DNA of 64,000 bases from Fen-549 sp050011315 (GTDB lineage: Bacteria; Actinomycetota; Thermoleophilia; Gaiellales; Gaiellaceae): assembly GCA_050011315.1 (NCBI GenBank), contig JBEKJI010000002.1:62001-126000 (forward strand), given 5' to 3'. Below the pieces are notes generated by a model. That model was not told the origin of the DNA, searched no databases, and saw only the letters and a list, made by a program, of their open reading frames with translations. Of the stretch, positions 7,727 through 15,410 are shown piece by piece. Both the position numbers and the translations under genes were made by a program. Position 1 is the stretch's first letter. The number at the start of each line of letters is the position of its first letter.

Positions 7727-8482
7727 TCACTGGCGCCCTCCGAAGCGCCGGCGCCGGCGAGTGTAGGCCTGTAGCGCCGCCCGCAGATCGGCGGGACCGA
7801 ACTCGGGCCAGAGCTTGTCTACGAAAGCGAGCTCGGAGTAGGCGATCTGCCAGAGCAGGAAGTTAGAGATGCGAGACTCGCCGGAGGTGCGGATGAGCAG
7901 GTCCGGATCGGGTAGCTCCGGCGCGTAGAGGAAGGACGTGAACACTTCCTCGTCGAGCTTGGCGGGATCGACTCCGGCCTCGAGCATGCGCCTGGCCGCC
8001 CAGACCAGCTCGTCCCGGCCGCCGTAGTCGAAGGCGATCCAGAGATCGAGACGTTTCTTCGACGCGGTCGCGGTCTCGATCCTCTCCATCGCGCCTCTCA
8101 GGTCTTTGCCGATCCGGTCGCGGCGGCCGATGAACCGGGTGCGCACGCCCTGCTCGGCCAGATCCGGCAGTTCCCTCTCGATCGTCTCGGCCAGGATCGT
8201 CATCAGCGCGTCGACCTCGTCCTTGGGCCGCGACCAGTTCTCGGTCGAGAAGGCGTAGACCGCAAGCGAGCGCACATTCAGCTCGATGCAGGTCTCGACA
8301 GTGCGCCTGAGCGCTCGCGTCCCGGCCCGGTGTCCGGAGGCGTTCGGCAGGCCGTGGCGCCTGGCCCAGCGGCCGTTGCCGTCCATGATGATGGCGAGGG
8401 AGCGCGCCGTCGTCGGAAGGGTTTTCTCCCTCGCGAAGGAGATAGCGCGCAGCGCCCTCAGTCTCGTACGCAATCCAAGCAT
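7727..8482 (-). CDS. uppS: Undecaprenyl diphosphate synthase (cis-prenyltransferase)
   Basis: Builds the C55 lipid carrier for peptidoglycan by adding isopentenyl units in cis configuration. 251 residues. Diagnostic motifs in order: IIMDGNGRWA (catalytic Asp), SGHRAGTRAL, YAFSTENWSRP, FDYGGRDELV, and DLLIRTSGESRISNFLLWQ with AYSELAFVDKLWPEF. The C-terminus is basic (YTRRRRRFGGRQ). It sits between frr and cdsA and consumes the product of the pathway served by dxr and ispG downstream. The first 25 residues before the core are not conserved-looking, so an internal start cannot be excluded. Confidence 0.96.
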   Translation of the reverse strand: MLGLRTRLRALRAISFAREKTLPTTARSLAIIMDGNGRWARRHGLPNASGHRAGTRALRRTVETCIELNVRSLAVYAFSTENWSRPKDEVDALMTILAETIERELPDLAEQGVRTRFIGRRDRIGKDLRGAMERIETATASKKRLDLWIAFDYGGRDELVWAARRMLEAGVDPAKLDEEVFTSFLYAPELPDPDLLIRTSGESRISNFLLWQIAYSELAFVDKLWPEFGPADLRAALQAYTRRRRRFGGRQ

Positions 8483-8504
8483 CGCCCGATGTCCCGCTGC
8501 CGGG

Positions 8505-9065
8505 TCAGACCTCCATGATCTCGGCCTCTTTGACCTTGAGCAGCTCGTCGATGATCTTGATGTGCTCGTCGGTCAGCTTCTGGGCCTTCTCTTCGGCCCG
8601 GCGCTCGTCGTCGTCGCCGATCTCACTCGAGCTCGAAAGCTCTTTCAGGTGATGGTTCACGTCGCGGCGTACGTTCCTGACCGCGACGCGCCCCTCCTCG
8701 GCCATGTGCCGAACCAGCTTGACCAGCTCCTTGCGGCGCTCCTCGGTCAGCTGCGGGATCGGCAGGCGGATCACGCGGCCGTCGTTGGAGGGCGTCAGGC
8801 CCAGGTCGGACTCCATGATCGCCTTCTCGACAGCCTTGAAGGAGCTGGGATCGAAGGGCTGAACGGTCAGCAGCCGGGGCTCCGGCGCGGAGATGGTGGC
8901 GAGCTGCTGCAGCGGTGTTCGCTGCCCGTAGTACTCCACCTGAATGCGATCGAGCAGTCCGGTCGAGGCGCGACCTGTGCGCACCGTGTTGAACTCCGAG
9001 CGAATCGTCTCGACCGACTTGTCCATGCGATGAGCGGCGTTTACGAGCAAATCATCGACGGGCAT
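8505..9065 (-). CDS. frr: Ribosome recycling factor
   Basis: Splits post-termination ribosomes together with EF-G. 186 residues, the standard length of 185. Sequence features: AAHRMDKSVETIRSEFNTVRTGRAS (long coiled-coil helix 1), LLDRIQVEYYGQRTPLQQLATISAPEPR (the beta-rich head domain), and a C-terminal pair of charged helices. The ATG overlaps the TGA of pyrH (ATGA), so the two are coupled in the classic rpsB-tsf-pyrH-frr order. Confidence 0.97.
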   Translation of the reverse strand: MPVDDLLVNAAHRMDKSVETIRSEFNTVRTGRASTGLLDRIQVEYYGQRTPLQQLATISAPEPRLLTVQPFDPSSFKAVEKAIMESDLGLTPSNDGRVIRLPIPQLTEERRKELVKLVRHMAEEGRVAVRNVRRDVNHHLKELSSSSEIGDDDERRAEEKAQKLTDEHIKIIDELLKVKEAEIMEV

Positions 9066-9829
9066 CAGGCCTCCTCGTTGGAGATGATCGTGCCGACACG
9101 CTCACCGGCGGCAACGCGCTTGATGTTGCCGGCGGCGAGCTCGAAAACGTAGATCGGAAGCTGGTTGTCCATGCAGAGCGAGAGCGCCGTCGTGTCCATC
9201 ACCTTGAGGCCGCGATCGATCGCCTCGAGGTAGGTCAAACGGGGCAGGAAGTGCGCACCCGGATCGCTGTTCGGATCGCCGTCATAGACCCCTTCGACGC
9301 CGTTCTTGGCCATCAGAATCGCCTCGGCGCCGATCTCGAGCGCACGCAGTGCGGCGGCGGTATCGGTGGTGAAGAACGGGTTTCCGGTACCGGCTGCGAA
9401 GATCACGACCCGACCCTTCTCGAGATGGCGGATGGCGCGCCGGCGGATGTACGGTTCCGCAACCTCCGAAGCCGCGAGTGCCGACATGAGCCGGGTCTTG
9501 CCGCCCACCCGCTCGAGCGCATCCTGCAGCGCCATCGAGTTGAGTAGCGTGGCCAGCATGCCCATGTAATCGCCGGTCGCCCGGTCCATGCCCTCGGCCG
9601 CCGCCGCCATGCCGCGGTAGATGTTCCCCGCCCCGAGCACGATCGCAAGCTCGAGCTTGCTCTCCTGAACCTCGAGGATCTCGGCTGCGATCGCGTCCAC
9701 GGTGGCCAGGTCGATTCCGTATTCGCGCCCCCCCATGAGCGCCTCGCCAGAGAGCTTGAGCAGAACACGACGGAAGGCGGGCGAAACCGCCTTCTGCGCG
9801 CTCGTTTGCTCTTCGGCGCCGGAGCTCAC
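9065..9829 (-). CDS. pyrH: UMP kinase
   Basis: Phosphorylates UMP to UDP, an amino-acid-kinase-fold enzyme. Motifs: RRVLLKLSGEALMG, IVLGAGNIYRG, ATGDYMGMLATLLNSMALQDAL, and the ATP-binding VIFAAGTGNPFFTTDTAAALRA. I take GTG 9829 as the start, 4 nt after the tsf stop, giving 254 residues. The frame is open to 9865, but that would overlap tsf. The N-terminal 20 residues (SSGAEEQTSAQKAVS) are an unusual polar extension relative to the typical 240-residue enzyme. Confidence 0.95.
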   Translation of the reverse strand: MSSGAEEQTSAQKAVSPAFRRVLLKLSGEALMGGREYGIDLATVDAIAAEILEVQESKLELAIVLGAGNIYRGMAAAAEGMDRATGDYMGMLATLLNSMALQDALERVGGKTRLMSALAASEVAEPYIRRRAIRHLEKGRVVIFAAGTGNPFFTTDTAAALRALEIGAEAILMAKNGVEGVYDGDPNSDPGAHFLPRLTYLEAIDRGLKVMDTTALSLCMDNQLPIYVFELAAGNIKRVAAGERVGTIISNEEA

Positions 9830-9833
9830 GCCG

Positions 9834-10631
9834 TCACTCTGACAGGGCGAAGCGACGGATTGCAACGACCTTGGCGCCGATCTCGGCGAGAGCCTGGGTG
9901 ACGGTCTTGGCGGAGTCGTGGATCCAGGCCTGGTCGGAGAGAACCTGCTCGGCGAAGAAACGCTTCTTCAGCATGCCTTCGACGATCTTCTCGCGTACCT
10001 GCTCGGGTTTGGCGAGAACATCCGGCTGCTTCATATAGACATCGCGCTCCTCGGCTACGAGCTCGGCCGGTACCTCGTCGCGGGTTAGGTAACGGGGATT
10101 GGCGAAGGAGATGTGCATCGCCAGCAGGCGCCCGAGCTCGGCGTCGCCGCCCTCGAGCTTCACCAGCACGCCGATCTTGTTCGCGGGCGGATGCACGTAG
10201 CCGGCGAGTACCTCTCCGGCCGTCGCCTCGAAGCGCTCGGCATCGCTAATGACGACGTTCTCGCCGATCTTCGCAACGAGCTCGACGCGCGCATCCTCGA
10301 ACGAGTCGACCGCGCCGGTCCCGTCCGCCTCGACACGCGCGAGCACGTCGGCGGCGAACGACTTGAACGCTTCGTTCACCGAGACCGGCTCGCTCTCACA
10401 CGCAACGGCGACCATGGTCGCCACGCTCTCCGTGAGATTCTGGAGCACGACTCCTTCGTTGGTGGCACGCGCAGCGCGCTTTCCCGCCTGCGCCATTCCT
10501 TTCTCGCGCAGAAGCTTCCGCGCCGCCTCGATGTCGCCCCCGGTCTCCTGCAGCGCGCGCTTGCAGTCCATCATCCCTGCGCCGGTCTGGTCGCGCAGAT
10601 CCTTGACGAGGCTGGCCGTAATCTCAGTCAC
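9834..10631 (-). CDS. tsf: Elongation factor Ts
   Basis: The guanine-nucleotide exchange factor of EF-Tu. 265 residues. The N-terminal UBA-like domain carries the signature VKDLRDQTGAGMMDCKRALQE, and the TDF-type exchange region follows within residues 25-60. The middle dimerisation core ends with ALAEIGAKVVAIRRFALSE. The GTG start overlaps the TGA stop of rpsB by 4 nt, so the S2-EF-Ts pair is translationally coupled. Confidence 0.97.
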   Translation of the reverse strand: MTEITASLVKDLRDQTGAGMMDCKRALQETGGDIEAARKLLREKGMAQAGKRAARATNEGVVLQNLTESVATMVAVACESEPVSVNEAFKSFAADVLARVEADGTGAVDSFEDARVELVAKIGENVVISDAERFEATAGEVLAGYVHPPANKIGVLVKLEGGDAELGRLLAMHISFANPRYLTRDEVPAELVAEERDVYMKQPDVLAKPEQVREKIVEGMLKKRFFAEQVLSDQAWIHDSAKTVTQALAEIGAKVVAIRRFALSE

Positions 10632-11536
10632 TGTGCCGACTCCTTCTCCTCGCTGCTTGCTTCCTGCGCCGGCTCTTCGACGGCAGGCGTGCTCTCTTCG
10701 ACCGCGGCGGCTTCAGGCACGAACGTAGCGGCCTCGGGAACAACCGTGGTGGCCTCGGGCACGGCCGGAATAGCGTCGGGCTCGACTGCGACGGCCGTAT
10801 CTGCCGGCGCTTCCTCGGCGCCGTCCTCCGGGCGCGTCATCTCCTCGACCGTCGTCACGCTCTTACCGGCCATGATCCCGTCGGCAATCGCACGCACGAT
10901 CAGGTTGCAGGAGCGGATGGCGTCGTCGTTGCCGGGGATGACGTATTCGGCCTCCTCGGGGTCACAGTTGGTATCGACCAGAGCGACCACGGGCAAACCG
11001 AGGCGCTGCGCCTCGCGCACGGCCAACTGCTCCTTGCGCAGATCGACGATGAAGATGGCGTCGGGCTGGCGGCGCATGTTGGCGACGCCGCCCAAGTTCG
11101 TCTCCAGCTTCTCGAGCTCGGCGAGCATCGCCAGGCGCTCCTTGGCGGGCAGCAGCTCGAGCTGGTTCTCCTGCTTGAGGCGGCGCAACTCGTGCAGGCG
11201 CTCGATACGGCTCGAGATCGTGCGCCAGTTGGTGAGTAGTCCGCCAAGCCAGCGGTTGTTCACGTAAGGCATACCGACGCGTTCCGCCTGCTCGGCGACG
11301 GCGTCCTGGGCCTGCTTCTTGGTGCCGACGAAGAGCACGGTGCCGTGCCTCTCGGCGATGTTGCGCACGAACTGGTGCGCCTGCTCGAGCAGCTCGAGCG
11401 TCTGTTGAAGATCGATGATGTAGATGCCGCCACGCTCGGTGAAGATGTAGCGGCGCATCTTTGGGTTCCAACGCCGGGTCTGGTGTCCGAAATGGACGCC
11501 AGCCTCGAGCAGTTCCCGCATGGAGACCACTGACAC
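10628..11536 (-). CDS. rpsB: 30S ribosomal protein S2
   Basis: A small-subunit protein. I choose GTG 11536 because AAGGGAG sits 6 nt upstream, giving 302 residues. The core is textbook: MRELLEAGVHFGHQTRRWNPKM, YIIDLQQTLELLEQAH, GTKKQAQDAV, NNRWLGGLLTNW, PDAIFIVDL and IPGNDDAIRSCNLI. After residue about 240 there is a low-complexity Ala/Val/Pro/Glu tail of some 60 residues (VPEATTVVPEAATFVPEAAA and so on), which is longer than in model bacteria and probably disordered. It heads the tsf-pyrH-frr series. Confidence 0.96.
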   Translation of the reverse strand: MSVVSMRELLEAGVHFGHQTRRWNPKMRRYIFTERGGIYIIDLQQTLELLEQAHQFVRNIAERHGTVLFVGTKKQAQDAVAEQAERVGMPYVNNRWLGGLLTNWRTISSRIERLHELRRLKQENQLELLPAKERLAMLAELEKLETNLGGVANMRRQPDAIFIVDLRKEQLAVREAQRLGLPVVALVDTNCDPEEAEYVIPGNDDAIRSCNLIVRAIADGIMAGKSVTTVEEMTRPEDGAEEAPADTAVAVEPDAIPAVPEATTVVPEAATFVPEAAAVEESTPAVEEPAQEASSEEKESAQ

Positions 11537-11680
11537 GGGTGCTCCCTTCTGGTTCGGTTTCGTTTTCAGTCGGTGGAGACAGATGGAACCGGCCTCGAAC
11601 AGGCCGGCACCGCCATCCGCCCGACCCACCGGGTCGTCGGGATCTAGAAACTCCTTTCAAGACGAAGCACTCCGCCGCCT
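11537..11680 (-). promoter_or_regulatory. Long untranslated leader of rpsB with hairpins
   Basis: The gap before rpsB is 291 nt. Its gene-proximal half has two clear hairpins on the minus strand: 11589-11607 (7-bp stem CCGGCCT/AGGCCGG, 5-nt loop) and 11620-11641 (CCCGA/TCGGG with inner CCC/GGG). S2 represses its own operon in other bacteria, so an S2-binding leader is possible. No similarity to a known leader family is claimed. Confidence 0.4.
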
Positions 11681-11795
11681 GGCCGCGCTCGGCAAGCACG
11701 ATCCGTTGTCCTCAGCCTCGCCCGTAGCCTCCGGCTACGAACGAGGCGCTCCGTCCTAGCCTCGCACTCACCGATCACACCCAGTCGGCGGGTCT
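11680..11795 (-). repeat. Dispersed hairpin repeat, copy C
   Basis: Minus orientation. A 15-bp hairpin (11715-11729 with 11733-11747) is flanked by TAGGACG on one side and TGAGGACAACG on the other, as in copies B (4310-4400) and A (36245-36320). Outside the stem it matches copy B well, including GATCGGTG, GTGCGAGGC and CCGAGCGCG. It lies in the gap between rluD and rpsB. Confidence 0.6.
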
Positions 11796-11827
11796 TCATT
11801 CTGAAATGAGTTTGGTGCGGCCGCATT

Positions 11828-12736
11828 CTAGCGCTCACCGGCCCGCGCGCGCTTAAGCGCACGCTCCAGATCGGCCGGAAGAGGCGAGTTGACCTCGATC
11901 CTCTCGCCGCTGATCGGGTGCTCGAAAGCCAGCCGGCAGGCGTGTAGGAACTGGCGCCCGAGGCCGAGATCGCCCGCCACGCCATAGACCGCATCGCCGG
12001 CCACGGGGAGATTGATCGCGGCGAGATGGACGCGGATCTGATGCGTTCTACCCGTCTCGAGCCGAACGCCGAGAAGAGCGTGGCGCGGTAGCAACTCGAG
12101 CAACTCGAAGTGAGTGACGGCCTCTCTGGGCTTGGCGGTGTCGAGCGAGCGCCTGGTCGGCTGGCGACGATCGCGGCCGATCGGGGCCTCGATCGTGCCC
12201 CGGCGCGAGCGTGGCCGGCCGCGCACAAGCGCCCTGTACTCGCGCTCGACCTCGTGCCTGCGGACGAGCCGGCGCAGGCCGAGGAAAGCCGGCTCGCTGC
12301 GGGCGACCACCATCAGCCCCGAGGTATCGCGGTCGAGCCGGTGAACGATCCCGGGCCGATCGAGCGCATCTCCCCCGCTCGCCCCATAAGCGACGAGCGC
12401 ATTCGCGAGCGTGCCGCTCGACCGGCCGGCGCCCGGATGCACCGACAACCCCGCCGGCTTGTCGACGATCAGCAGGTGCTCGTCCTCGTAAGCGAGCAGT
12501 AGTGAGCGCTGTTCATGCTCGAGTGCGGTCTTCTGCGCGGGCGGCTCGAACTCGACCGTCTCTCCCCCGCGCAGGCGCTCGCTCTTACGCGGCGTCCTGC
12601 CGTCGACCGTCACCAGCCCGGCATCGAGCATGCGCACGGCGAGAGCGCGCGAGCCTACCTCGGGCTGGTTGGCCAGGAAGCGATCGAGCCTCTCTCCGGC
12701 CAGCTCGCTAACGACCTGGAGCCTTATGCGATTCAC
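11828..12736 (-). CDS. rluD: RluA/RluD-family pseudouridine synthase
   Basis: Isomerises specific uridines in 23S rRNA. 302 residues from GTG 12736. An N-terminal S4-like domain (ERLDRFLANQPEVGSRALAVRMLDAGLVTVDG) is followed by the catalytic domain with GIVHRLDRDTSGLMVVARS, where the HRLDRDTSG motif carries the catalytic Asp. LETGRTHQIRVHLAAINLPVAGD closes the signature. The start overlaps the end of lspA by about 29 nt, the usual lspA-rluD arrangement. RluD rather than another RluA-family member is inferred from that synteny. Confidence 0.92.
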   Translation of the reverse strand: MNRIRLQVVSELAGERLDRFLANQPEVGSRALAVRMLDAGLVTVDGRTPRKSERLRGGETVEFEPPAQKTALEHEQRSLLLAYEDEHLLIVDKPAGLSVHPGAGRSSGTLANALVAYGASGGDALDRPGIVHRLDRDTSGLMVVARSEPAFLGLRRLVRRHEVEREYRALVRGRPRSRRGTIEAPIGRDRRQPTRRSLDTAKPREAVTHFELLELLPRHALLGVRLETGRTHQIRVHLAAINLPVAGDAVYGVAGDLGLGRQFLHACRLAFEHPISGERIEVNSPLPADLERALKRARAGER

Positions 12737-13295
12737 CGGTCGAGCGTGGCAGATAACGGTCGGGGGCGATAAGAAAGAAGGCGAGCGCGGCCACGCCAAG
12801 GACGATGAAGGAATCGGCCAGGTTGAATGAGGGCCAGAAGTTGAAGTCGATGAAATCGGTTACGTGACCACTGGTGACACGGTCGAGGAGGTTCGAAACG
12901 CTGCCGCCGATCACGAGCCCGAGCGCGGCCGGCAGTAGTGGATGGCGCGCGCCCGAGCGGGCGAAGAAGAAGACCATCCAGAGAACGACGGCCGAGGTCA
13001 GGACGATCACCATCGAGGTCGCCTGTGAGAAAAACCCGAAGGCAATACCGGAGTTCTGCACGTGGCTGATCTTCAAAGGCCCGGCCACCGTCACACTCGA
13101 TCCGAGCGCGAGGCGACTCGAGACCAGCCATTTGGTGAGCTGATCGGCCCCGAATGCGCAGAGAGCGACGGCGCCGAAGCTGAGCCACTGCACGGGCCCC
13201 GCTCCAAGCCGTTTCTCGACCACCGAGATCGGCGTCAGGCCATCGGGAGAGGAGCCGACCCGAACCTCGGGTAGTTTTCTCACCTGCTCGCTCAA
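12708..13295 (-). CDS. lspA: Lipoprotein signal peptidase (signal peptidase II)
   Basis: An integral membrane aspartyl protease that removes signal peptides from prolipoproteins. Start TTG 13295 overlaps the stop of the upstream zinc-finger gene (TTGA) and has AGAGGAG 5 nt upstream; GTG 13283 is an alternative. 195 residues. Four membrane segments are visible. The conserved boxes are VQNSGIAFGFF, then LGLVIGGSVSNLLDRV and FIDFNFWPSFNLADSFIVLG, holding the two catalytic aspartates (in NLLDR and NLADS). A predicted lipoprotein lies at 15411-16211. Confidence 0.95.
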   Translation of the reverse strand: MSEQVRKLPEVRVGSSPDGLTPISVVEKRLGAGPVQWLSFGAVALCAFGADQLTKWLVSSRLALGSSVTVAGPLKISHVQNSGIAFGFFSQATSMVIVLTSAVVLWMVFFFARSGARHPLLPAALGLVIGGSVSNLLDRVTSGHVTDFIDFNFWPSFNLADSFIVLGVAALAFFLIAPDRYLPRSTGESHKAPGR

Positions 13296-13663
13296 CCGCG
13301 CTCCTCTCGTCGTTTGCAGTCGATACAGAGGCTCGCCCACGGCAGCGCCTCGAGCCGCTCGGATGCGATCTCCGCGCCGCACGAGGTGCAGAGGCCGTAG
13401 TTCCCGCGCTCGATCCGCTCCAGTGCCACCTCGATCTCCTTCAAGCGCTCGTGCGCGGCCTCTTCGAGCGTGTAGTCGATCTCTCTGTCCAGCGTCAGCG
13501 AACCCGCCTCTGCGAGGTGCGCCTCTGCGAGGGAGTTGAGCTCGGACCCCTCCTCGTCGTCGACGCCCGGGTTCTCGGTGTGCAGGTTCTCGAGAGCCGA
13601 GCTCAGGTGCTCTTTCCTTTCGAGTAAAACCTTCCGATAACCGTCAAGCTCGCTTGCTTTCAT
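13292..13663 (-). CDS. DksA/TraR-type C4 zinc-finger protein
   Basis: 123 residues: a long N-terminal coiled coil (residues about 1-85), then the zinc finger GNYGLCTSCGAEIASERLEALPWASLCIDC (C-x2-C-x17-C-x2-C). Proteins of this family bind the RNA polymerase secondary channel and modulate transcription, or act as general stress regulators (RbpA-unrelated). The coiled-coil tip residues cannot be judged as DksA-like, so the role is uncertain. It overlaps the DUF167 gene by 20 nt and lspA by 3 nt, so these three are co-transcribed. Confidence 0.88.
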   Translation of the reverse strand: MKASELDGYRKVLLERKEHLSSALENLHTENPGVDDEEGSELNSLAEAHLAEAGSLTLDREIDYTLEEAAHERLKEIEVALERIERGNYGLCTSCGAEIASERLEALPWASLCIDCKRREERG

Positions 13664-13955
13664 TGGCCTCGCCCTTTCCGGCCGAGGCGAGCAGTAAGCG
13701 CTCGCTTTCCTCAGCGTCGATTCCAGTCACTTCTACAATCTTGTCACGCGAGCCGATCCCTGAGACGACTCTTAACCGAGAACGCGTAACCCCGAGTGCC
13801 CCGGTCAAGAGCTCGAGCAGGGCTTCGTTGGCTCGTCCCGACTCAGCCGGAGCCGCCACTCGGATCTTCCACCGCTCTCCGTAGCGACCGACAACTGCGC
13901 TCGACTTGGCGCCTGGCGATACGCGCAAGGAGAGTCGCGTCTGCGACTCCGACAT
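13644..13955 (-). CDS. DUF167 (YggU family) protein
   Basis: 103 residues from ATG 13955 (MSESQTRLSLRVSPGAKSSAVVG). The family pattern is plain: L.VSPGAKSSAVVG, WKIRVAAPAESGRANEALLELL, and a closing VVSGIGSRDKIVEVTG. It is a small alpha/beta protein with no established biochemical role. The TATACT box 6 nt before the ATG supports a leaderless start and argues against the longer frame beginning at 14105, which would run into the LysM gene. Confidence 0.88.
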   Translation of the reverse strand: MSESQTRLSLRVSPGAKSSAVVGRYGERWKIRVAAPAESGRANEALLELLTGALGVTRSRLRVVSGIGSRDKIVEVTGIDAEESERLLLASAGKGEANESKRA

Positions 13956-13961
13956 GCTCGC

Positions 13962-13967
13962 AGTATA
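13962..13967 (-). promoter_or_regulatory. -10 box of a leaderless-type promoter (DUF167 gene)
   Basis: Minus-strand TATACT ends 6 nt before ATG 13955. There is no Shine-Dalgarno motif. Confidence 0.5.
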
Positions 13968-14055
13968 GGAACTCTCACTCGGGGGAACACTCGCGGCCGG
14001 CGTCGCTCGCCGCTCGACTCGATATTGGCTAAAAAGGGCTGTTAGAAGGACCTCT

Positions 14056-14301
14056 TTACCAGGGCAGGCGCAAGCGCTCTCCGGCCGTAATCGCCGCATC
14101 TTCACCTAGACCGTTGGCCCGCTCGAGCTCCCACACACCACGGCGCGTGTCGCCTCCGTAGGAGCCGGCGACGATCGACCAGAGCGTGTCCCCGGGCTTG
14201 ACGACGTAAGCGTGTCCGTGCCCCGAAGCACCCGAGCCACGCGCAATAGCGCCCCAAAGAGCGAGCGCAATGAAGACGACCATTATCACACGCGGGAACA
14301 T
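14056..14301 (-). CDS. SOS-type LysM membrane peptide (YneA/ChiZ-like)
   Basis: 81 residues. Residues about 5-19 form one membrane segment (VIMVVFIALALWGAI). Residues about 31-80 form a single LysM domain (YVVKPGDTLWSIVAGSYGGDTRRGVWELERANG...AGERLRLPW), which binds peptidoglycan. This layout matches known SOS cell-division inhibitors: YneA in Bacillus, DivS in Corynebacterium and Rv2719c/ChiZ in Mycobacterium. It is the promoter, with two perfect LexA-type palindromes, that makes the match convincing. No lexA is in the window. A delay of septation during DNA damage is inference. Met7 is an alternative start. Confidence 0.75.
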   Translation of the reverse strand: MFPRVIMVVFIALALWGAIARGSGASGHGHAYVVKPGDTLWSIVAGSYGGDTRRGVWELERANGLGEDAAITAGERLRLPW

Positions 14302-14339
14302 ATGTTCGCTATACTAAGGCGAACACGTGTTCTTGTCAA
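14296..14339 (-). promoter_or_regulatory. SOS promoter: two LexA boxes with consensus -35/-10
   Basis: Minus strand: -35 TTGACA (14339-14334), 17-nt spacer, -10 TAGTAT (14316-14311), and ATG 9 nt after it. One perfect palindrome GAACACGTGTTC (14321-14332) fills the spacer. A second, GAACATATGTTC (14296-14307), covers the predicted transcription start and the ATG itself. Both fit the Gram-positive LexA consensus GAAC-N4-GTTC. The -35 overlaps the stop codon of the upstream phosphoesterase. Confidence 0.85.
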
Positions 14340-14824
14340 GGCGTGACGATCGACGGCTCGATCTTTCCTTCTACGATCGTGAGCTCGATCAGCGTTGCGC
14401 CCAGAGTCGAGCGCGGAGCCGTCGGGCTACCGGGATTAAGGACGAGGCAGCGATCGAGGCGCTCGATCCCGGGAACGTGTGTGTGCCCGAACACGATCGC
14501 ATCGCAGGTCGGGAAGTCGGCGGCGAGTCGGAGCGCCCGCCCCCGAACTGGGCCGGGATCGTGAACCAGACCGATGCGGACGCCTCCTATTTCCGTTATC
14601 TGGCGCCTGGGCAGCGCCTCCTTCAGCGCGAGCGCGTCCATGTTGCCGGATACGGCTTCGAGTGGGGCCAGCTGCGCCAGCTCTTCGAACACCGACAGCG
14701 CGACGAGATCGCCCGCGTGCAGAATCATGTCCGCTCCGGCGAGCCGGCTTAGACACCAGCCAGGAAGTCCTCCGCGGCGGTGCAGGTGAGTGTCCGAGAG
14801 GCAGATGACCCTGTGGGCTCCCAT
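14336..14824 (-). CDS. YfcE/MJ0936-type metallophosphoesterase
   Basis: A 162-residue phosphodiesterase of the small calcineurin-like family. The metal-binding motifs are in order: CLSDTHLHRRGG (D-x-H), HAGDLVALSVFEEL (GD), VSGNMDAL (GNxD, with Met-Asp in place of GNHD), VFGHTHVPGI (GHTH) and LNPGSPTAPR. It acts in the cytoplasm on a phosphodiester substrate that cannot be predicted. A second, longer phosphoesterase lies at 32580-33308. Its TGA overlaps the -35 of the LysM gene promoter. Confidence 0.9.
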   Translation of the reverse strand: MGAHRVICLSDTHLHRRGGLPGWCLSRLAGADMILHAGDLVALSVFEELAQLAPLEAVSGNMDALALKEALPRRQITEIGGVRIGLVHDPGPVRGRALRLAADFPTCDAIVFGHTHVPGIERLDRCLVLNPGSPTAPRSTLGATLIELTIVEGKIEPSIVTP

Positions 14825-14860
14825 GCCAAAATCGTCTCACGAATCGCGTAGAGGCCGATC

Positions 14861-15328
14861 TCAGTCGAACACGTAGCCGACCGTGACCACGCTCACGCGC
14901 CCGCTCACGATACGGAAATCGCTGATGATGCGGCCGGGCTCCCAGCGGCCGATCCAGCAGTGATGAACGCCGAACTCCTTCTTGCAGGTCTCGCCGCTCA
15001 AGCCGGCACGAAGCTGTGTCAGCGTCGAGCCGAGCCCGACGCCGCTCGGCGTCCGCTCGAGCTTGCTCGTCGTCGTTAGGTTGGTCGCCCTCTTCCCACT
15101 CTGGAAGAAGACGGTGACGCGCCGGTACACGAGCTGGCGCCAGGGCCCGAACAGATTGGAGCCGTGGCTGACGCTTTTCGGCGTGCCGAGTCTCGCTCTC
15201 ACCTGAACCTCCGTCGTGCCGAGCTTGACGCCGGCGATCGAGCGCTGCGGAACGATCACGGCCTGAGCCGACTCTGAGAAGACGAGTACCGCGAGCAGCG
15301 GTAGAAGAAGAAGGGAGCGGAATCGCAT
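14861..15328 (-). CDS. Secreted protein of unknown function
   Basis: 155 residues from ATG 15328. It starts with a signal peptide (MRFRSLLLLPLLAVLVFSESAQA, cleavage near AQA). The mature part has two copies of a short pattern, GVKLGTTEVQVRARLGTP and GVGLGSTLTQLRAGLSG, spaced about 75 residues apart. This resembles the repeated helix pair of BamE/SmpA-like small exported folds. Two cysteines (CKKEFGVHHC) may form a disulfide. I do not recognise a named family. A TAGTCT box 6 nt upstream supports ATG 15328 over GTG 15334. Confidence 0.7.
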   Translation of the reverse strand: MRFRSLLLLPLLAVLVFSESAQAVIVPQRSIAGVKLGTTEVQVRARLGTPKSVSHGSNLFGPWRQLVYRRVTVFFQSGKRATNLTTTSKLERTPSGVGLGSTLTQLRAGLSGETCKKEFGVHHCWIGRWEPGRIISDFRIVSGRVSVVTVGYVFD

Positions 15329-15334
15329 GAGCAC

Positions 15335-15340
15335 AGACTA
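15335..15340 (-). promoter_or_regulatory. -10 box of a leaderless-type promoter
   Basis: Minus-strand TAGTCT ends 6 nt before ATG 15328 of the secreted protein gene. Confidence 0.5.
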
Positions 15341-15410
15341 ATCGCCGGAGCCGCGCACCGGAAGCAAGCGCCGACGTCTCGCAGAGTTCGCTCTTCAAAT
15401 TCAGCGCCGG

